Shown here: in pieces, positions 60,709 through 64,000 of the stretch
Layout of the letters: the number at the start of each line of letters is the position of its first letter
How positions within the stretch are numbered: the stretch's first letter is position 1
Source: Methanobrevibacter sp.
Lineage (GTDB): Archaea; Methanobacteriota; Methanobacteria; Methanobacteriales; Methanobacteriaceae
Direction of reading: 5' to 3'
Length of the DNA stretch: 64,000 nucleotides
NCBI GenBank assembly: GCA_017407115.1
Contig: JAFQXD010000009.1
Coordinates: 1-64,000, forward strand
Program-made: the position numbers and the translations under genes
Notes under the pieces: generated by a model
What the model was told of the DNA's origin: nothing
Database searches by the model: none
The model's input: only the letters and a program-made list of their open reading frames with translations

Positions 60709-62532
60709 TTATTGGAAGTTAATCCTTCTTGAGATATCTTTAGGTAAAGGCAATCTTCTGAAAGGTTTTCCTTCACATTTTTCATTAATTTCAGCTATCA
60801 ATTCATCAACTGTCATGTCTACTTTTTCGCCGGTTTCACGTACAGTTACCTGGAATTTGCCTGATTCAACTTCTTTGTCTCCAATGACAAAAATGTATGG
60901 AATCCATTCTTTAGCTGCATTCCTGATTTTCTTACCGACACTTTCATCCCTGTCATCAATATCCACACGGATATTTGAAGCATTGATTTTATCATATAAT
61001 TCATTAGCAAACTCTTCATGAGCATCTCCGACAGTTAAAATTCTTGCCTGAATTGGGCTTAACCAGGTTGGTAACATTGGAGCGCGTTCATTGATTTCAA
61101 TAGCTGTTTTTTCAAGCATTGCACATAAAACCCTTTCAATACTTCCGGTTGGTGAAGTGTGTAAAATTGTAGGATTGTGCTGTTTACCGTCCTCACCCAA
61201 GTAAGTAATATCAAATCTTTTACCGCTTTCAACATCAATTTGAACTGTTGGATTTTCAATTGGACGTCCTAAAGCGTCAATATTTGCTAAATCTATTTTA
61301 CATACCCAATAATGATGTCTTTCAGGTAAAATTTCTAAAAGGATTGGTTTTCCGAATTTAGATGCAATATCATACATCCATTGCTCATTTTCATCAAAGA
61401 AATCCTGAGTAGCTCTGAAAATTACTTCAAAGTCTAAATCTAAATCTTTACCTGTTTGCATACACATTTCAGTTTGCCTTTCAAATTCATCTAAAGATGA
61501 AGGAACATCAGCACAGAATGAATGACAATCAGGCATGGTGAATGCTCTTAATCTTTTAAGACCTACAACTTCACCTTTTTTCTCAAAACGGAAACTGTAA
61601 GTGGATAATTCATATATTTTTGCAGGTAAATTTTTCCAAGTCAAATATGAATCGGCCATTAATCTGAATGCACCGAAACAACATGCAAACCTAAGCATTA
61701 AATTCTTTTTAGTGTCTGTTCTGTATTGTCTTTCACCAAACTTATATGCATGTTGATATATTGCTTCATTATCCAAATCATAGAAAATTGGAGTTTCAAC
61801 AGGCATTGCTCCACGGTCCACAGTTAAATTGTAAACGTAATCTGCAAGCAAATCCCTAATTAAACGTCCTTTAGGATACCATCTAAGATTTCCAACATCG
61901 GAAGCAGGTTCATAGTCACAGATTTCCTTTTCTCTCATCAATTTAACATGAGGCGGTTCGCCTTCATCTGATGCACCTTGTCCGAGTTCATAATCAACAA
62001 GTTGTTTGAAAGCTCTGTTATCAAATTTAAAGTCTTCGATTTGAGTGATTTTGTCTCCTTCAAGAATTTGCCAGGTTGAAGGTTTCCTTTCTACTTTCTT
62101 TTCTTCCTCATCGGCAGTTATTGTTCTTGAAAGTTCACTTAACGGGTGCCCTTTACAGGAAATCTCAAATGCCTTATACCATCCGAAAGGTACTCTTTTA
62201 ACAGTTAAGTCTTCAGCAAGCAAAGCCTCTTCGGCCTTTTTTAAAATTTCCACAGCTACTTTTGGAGAGCTTAATGATGAAGATAAGTGAGCATAAGGAT
62301 ATAATACAATATTTTCAGCTTTAACTTGATCATTGGCTTTTTTAACTTCACTAACTAAATTTTTAACAATACCTTCTGGATTATTTTCATCTTCTTTTTC
62401 AACAGCTGTAAATACTACTAAAGAATCATCGAAGGAGCCTTCTTTTTTAGCTTCCTCAATCTCTTCGGCTACAGGTGTTTTATTTTTTACATTATAATTT
62501 AAATAATCAGAATGGATTAATAAAATTCTCAT
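60709..62532 (-). CDS. thrS: Threonyl-tRNA synthetase (archaeal type)
   Basis: Class II synthetase charging tRNA-Thr, 607 residues. N-terminal archaeal editing domain (about 1-145, [19 protein letters not shown], with [13 protein letters not shown]), a D-aminoacyl-tRNA deacylase-like fold that removes mischarged Ser. Catalytic core: [13 protein letters not shown], motif 2 [39 protein letters not shown] (motif 3), then the anticodon-binding C-terminus ([19 protein letters not shown]). GGTGGTATA precedes the ATG. All motifs are intact. Confidence 0.96.
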   Translation of the reverse strand: MRILLIHSDYLNYNVKNKTPVAEEIEEAKKEGSFDDSLVVFTAVEKEDENNPEGIVKNLVSEVKKANDQVKAENIVLYPYAHLSSSLSSPKVAVEILKKAEEALLAEDLTVKRVPFGWYKAFEISCKGHPLSELSRTITADEEEKKVERKPSTWQILEGDKITQIEDFKFDNRAFKQLVDYELGQGASDEGEPPHVKLMREKEICDYEPASDVGNLRWYPKGRLIRDLLADYVYNLTVDRGAMPVETPIFYDLDNEAIYQHAYKFGERQYRTDTKKNLMLRFACCFGAFRLMADSYLTWKNLPAKIYELSTYSFRFEKKGEVVGLKRLRAFTMPDCHSFCADVPSSLDEFERQTEMCMQTGKDLDLDFEVIFRATQDFFDENEQWMYDIASKFGKPILLEILPERHHYWVCKIDLANIDALGRPIENPTVQIDVESGKRFDITYLGEDGKQHNPTILHTSPTGSIERVLCAMLEKTAIEINERAPMLPTWLSPIQARILTVGDAHEEFANELYDKINASNIRVDIDDRDESVGKKIRNAAKEWIPYIFVIGDKEVESGKFQVTVRETGEKVDMTVDELIAEINEKCEGKPFRRLPLPKDISRRINFQ

Positions 62533-62632
62533 TATACCACCATATATTATGATATAAATTTTAGTTTTAATATTATATAAAATGATTTAATTATACAAAA
62601 AAGGTTATATAAAAAGATTCAAATTAATATTT

Positions 62633-63988
62633 ATGAGAATTATTTTAGCAGGAACAGGTAGTGCAGTGGGCAAAACCACAATAGCTACCGGAATAATGAA
62701 AGCATTAAGCGAAAAATATAATGTACAACCTTTTAAGGTAGGTCCGGATTACATTGACCCATCTTATCATACTTTAGCTACCAAAAACACCTCTAGAAAC
62801 CTGGATTCCTTTTTTATGAAAGAGGGACAAGTCAGAGATTCATTTTTAAAGGGGATGGAAGGCAAAGATATAGCTGTCATTGAAGGCGTAAGAGGCCTTT
62901 ACGAAGGAATAGACTCCATCAATGATATAGGAAGTACAGCATCCATTGCAAAATCACTGAATGCACCTGTTATCTTAATTATTAATTCTCGAAGTTTAGT
63001 CAAAAGTGCTGCTGCGCTTGTTTTAGGTTTTAAGGCTTTGGATCCTGAAATAAATATTGCAGGAGTCATTTTAAATAAAGTAAAAAATAAGGCCCACTAT
63101 GAGAAAACCAAAAGGTCGATTGAAGAGATAACAAATACGGAAGTTATCGGCGGAATCATAAGAGATGACAACATATCAATAGAACAAAGACATTTGGGAC
63201 TTGTTCCTGCAGTTGAGAGAGAAAATTCACTGAAATTTATTGATATATGGAGTGAAGTTATAAAAAATTCAATTGACTTGGACAGGCTGGTTGAAATTGC
63301 AAAATCAGCACCAAAAATAACATCAGACATCGTGCCTATTTGGAATAAGCTAAATAAACAACCGGTCAAAATTGGAGTGGCCTTTGATGAAGTTTTTAAT
63401 TTTTATTATAAGGAAAATATTGAATCATTAGAAGCCAACAACGCTAAAATCAAATATTTCTCACCTTTAAAGGATGAAGGATTGCCTGATGTTGATGGAT
63501 TGTATATCGGTGGAGGATATCCTGAACTGTTTTCAAAACAGCTCAGCGGAAATGAAAATATGCTTAAAGAAATCAAGCAGTTCCACCTAGAAGATAGGCC
63601 TATCTTTGCCGAATGTGGTGGTTTAATGTATCTTATGAATTCCATCCATGAAGATAAAATGGTTAGTGTATATCCTTACAAGTCAATTCTGACAGATAGA
63701 GTGCAGGCACTGAAATATACAATAGCTGAAGTAACCCAGGACAATATCATTTCCAAAAAAGGTGAAAAGTTCCATGGCCACGAGTTCCATTACTCAAAAG
63801 TGATTGTGGATAAAAACAATATCAAACATGATTTTGCATTCAATATCTTAAGAGGCAAAGGGTCTTACAATAACCAGGACGGATTTATTGAAGGAAATAC
63901 ACTTGCAAGTTATGTCCATACACATGTTGCCGCAATGCCTGATTTTGGAGGAAACCTTGCAATATCCTCATTAGAACTCCAAGGATAA
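62633..63988 (+). CDS. cfbB: Cobyrinate/Ni-sirohydrochlorin a,c-diamide synthase
   Basis: Glutamine-dependent amidotransferase of the CbiA/CfbB family, 451 residues, amidating the a and c side chains of cobyrinate (B12) or Ni-sirohydrochlorin (coenzyme F430); in methanogens the same family serves both, and this gene could be either. Motifs: P-loop [44 protein letters not shown] (CbiA half), then a glutamine amidotransferase domain with nucleophile in [11 protein letters not shown] and HGHEFHYSK. The end lies 12 bases before the window edge, where a further gene may start (ATGGAACTTGA). A TATA-like GGTTATATAAAAA lies before it. Confidence 0.9.
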   Translation: MRIILAGTGSAVGKTTIATGIMKALSEKYNVQPFKVGPDYIDPSYHTLATKNTSRNLDSFFMKEGQVRDSFLKGMEGKDIAVIEGVRGLYEGIDSINDIGSTASIAKSLNAPVILIINSRSLVKSAAALVLGFKALDPEINIAGVILNKVKNKAHYEKTKRSIEEITNTEVIGGIIRDDNISIEQRHLGLVPAVERENSLKFIDIWSEVIKNSIDLDRLVEIAKSAPKITSDIVPIWNKLNKQPVKIGVAFDEVFNFYYKENIESLEANNAKIKYFSPLKDEGLPDVDGLYIGGGYPELFSKQLSGNENMLKEIKQFHLEDRPIFAECGGLMYLMNSIHEDKMVSVYPYKSILTDRVQALKYTIAEVTQDNIISKKGEKFHGHEFHYSKVIVDKNNIKHDFAFNILRGKGSYNNQDGFIEGNTLASYVHTHVAAMPDFGGNLAISSLELQG

Positions 63989-64000
63989 TATGGAACTTGA

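Overview
The window is a low-GC (about one third G+C), densely packed archaeal chromosome segment, almost certainly from a Methanobrevibacter-like member of the Methanobacteriales. Evidence: F420-dependent methylene-H4MPT dehydrogenase (mtd), a fused Fae-Hps enzyme, archaeal RFC small and large subunits, Hef, a PIN/ATPase/KH protein, fused Kae1-Bud32, archaeal S15, an aconitase-X protein of the archaeal mevalonate route, two Mur ligases of the kind used for pseudomurein, BRE/TATA promoters of the CGAAAA...TTTATATA type, and many signal-peptide surface proteins. The species cannot be named from the sequence alone.

Layout. 1-1371: an IS630-type insertion sequence whose transposase is split by a -1 frameshift and which cuts an ArsB/NhaD-type permease (to 2206). 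2.2-9.0 kb: TIGR04076 and SAP-domain proteins, YchF-like GTPase, a metallophosphoesterase plus membrane phosphodiesterase pair, and a sirtuin plus macrodomain operon with the marks of the ADP-ribosylating SirTM type. 9.2-13.4 kb: cbiE, a 964-residue surface protein and two tiny membrane proteins. 13.4-18.1 kb: ArsA/Get3 ATPase, a Panacea/RelE-like toxin-antitoxin pair, a winged-helix/DUF3467 operon, a frameshifted small surface protein, an NTF2-like protein. 18.2-30.4 kb: nadE-leuS, acyltransferase, Cna-B surface protein, DUF4013, trmI-htpX, rfcS-rfcL, an unrecognised gene with aroE. 30.4-31.4 kb: a broken rhuM. 31.7-46.6 kb: hisS-hisI-PIN ATPase-TIM-barrel operon, hef, two Mur ligases, acnX-recJ-like-rps15, rdgB, kae1-bud32. 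46.6-47.4 kb: a gene-poor stretch with hairpins. 47.4-64 kb: unknown-cobT, ilvE-uppP, tRNA-Val, mtd, a modE-ferredoxin-hisB group, a flippase, an iron-sulfur flavoprotein, a surface protein with three upstream direct repeats, a coiled-coil protein, zinc ribbon protein, fae-hps, thrS and cfbB/cbiA.

How the genes work together: core information processing (RFC, Hef, tRNA synthetases, Kae1-Bud32, TrmI, S15), methanogenic C1 and cofactor chemistry (mtd, fae-hps, cbiE, cobT, cfbB), amino acid synthesis (aroE, hisI, hisB, ilvE) and envelope assembly (Mur ligases, UppP, flippase, surface proteins) are interleaved with accessory loci. The points most worth a second look are the SirTM/Zn-macrodomain pair, two genes whose best start is ATT, the IS-disrupted transporter, the Panacea toxin-antitoxin pair, an HtpX protease with a perfect EF-hand loop, a dispersed intergenic repeat found three times, and a hairpin-rich possible RNA locus at 46.8-47.3 kb.
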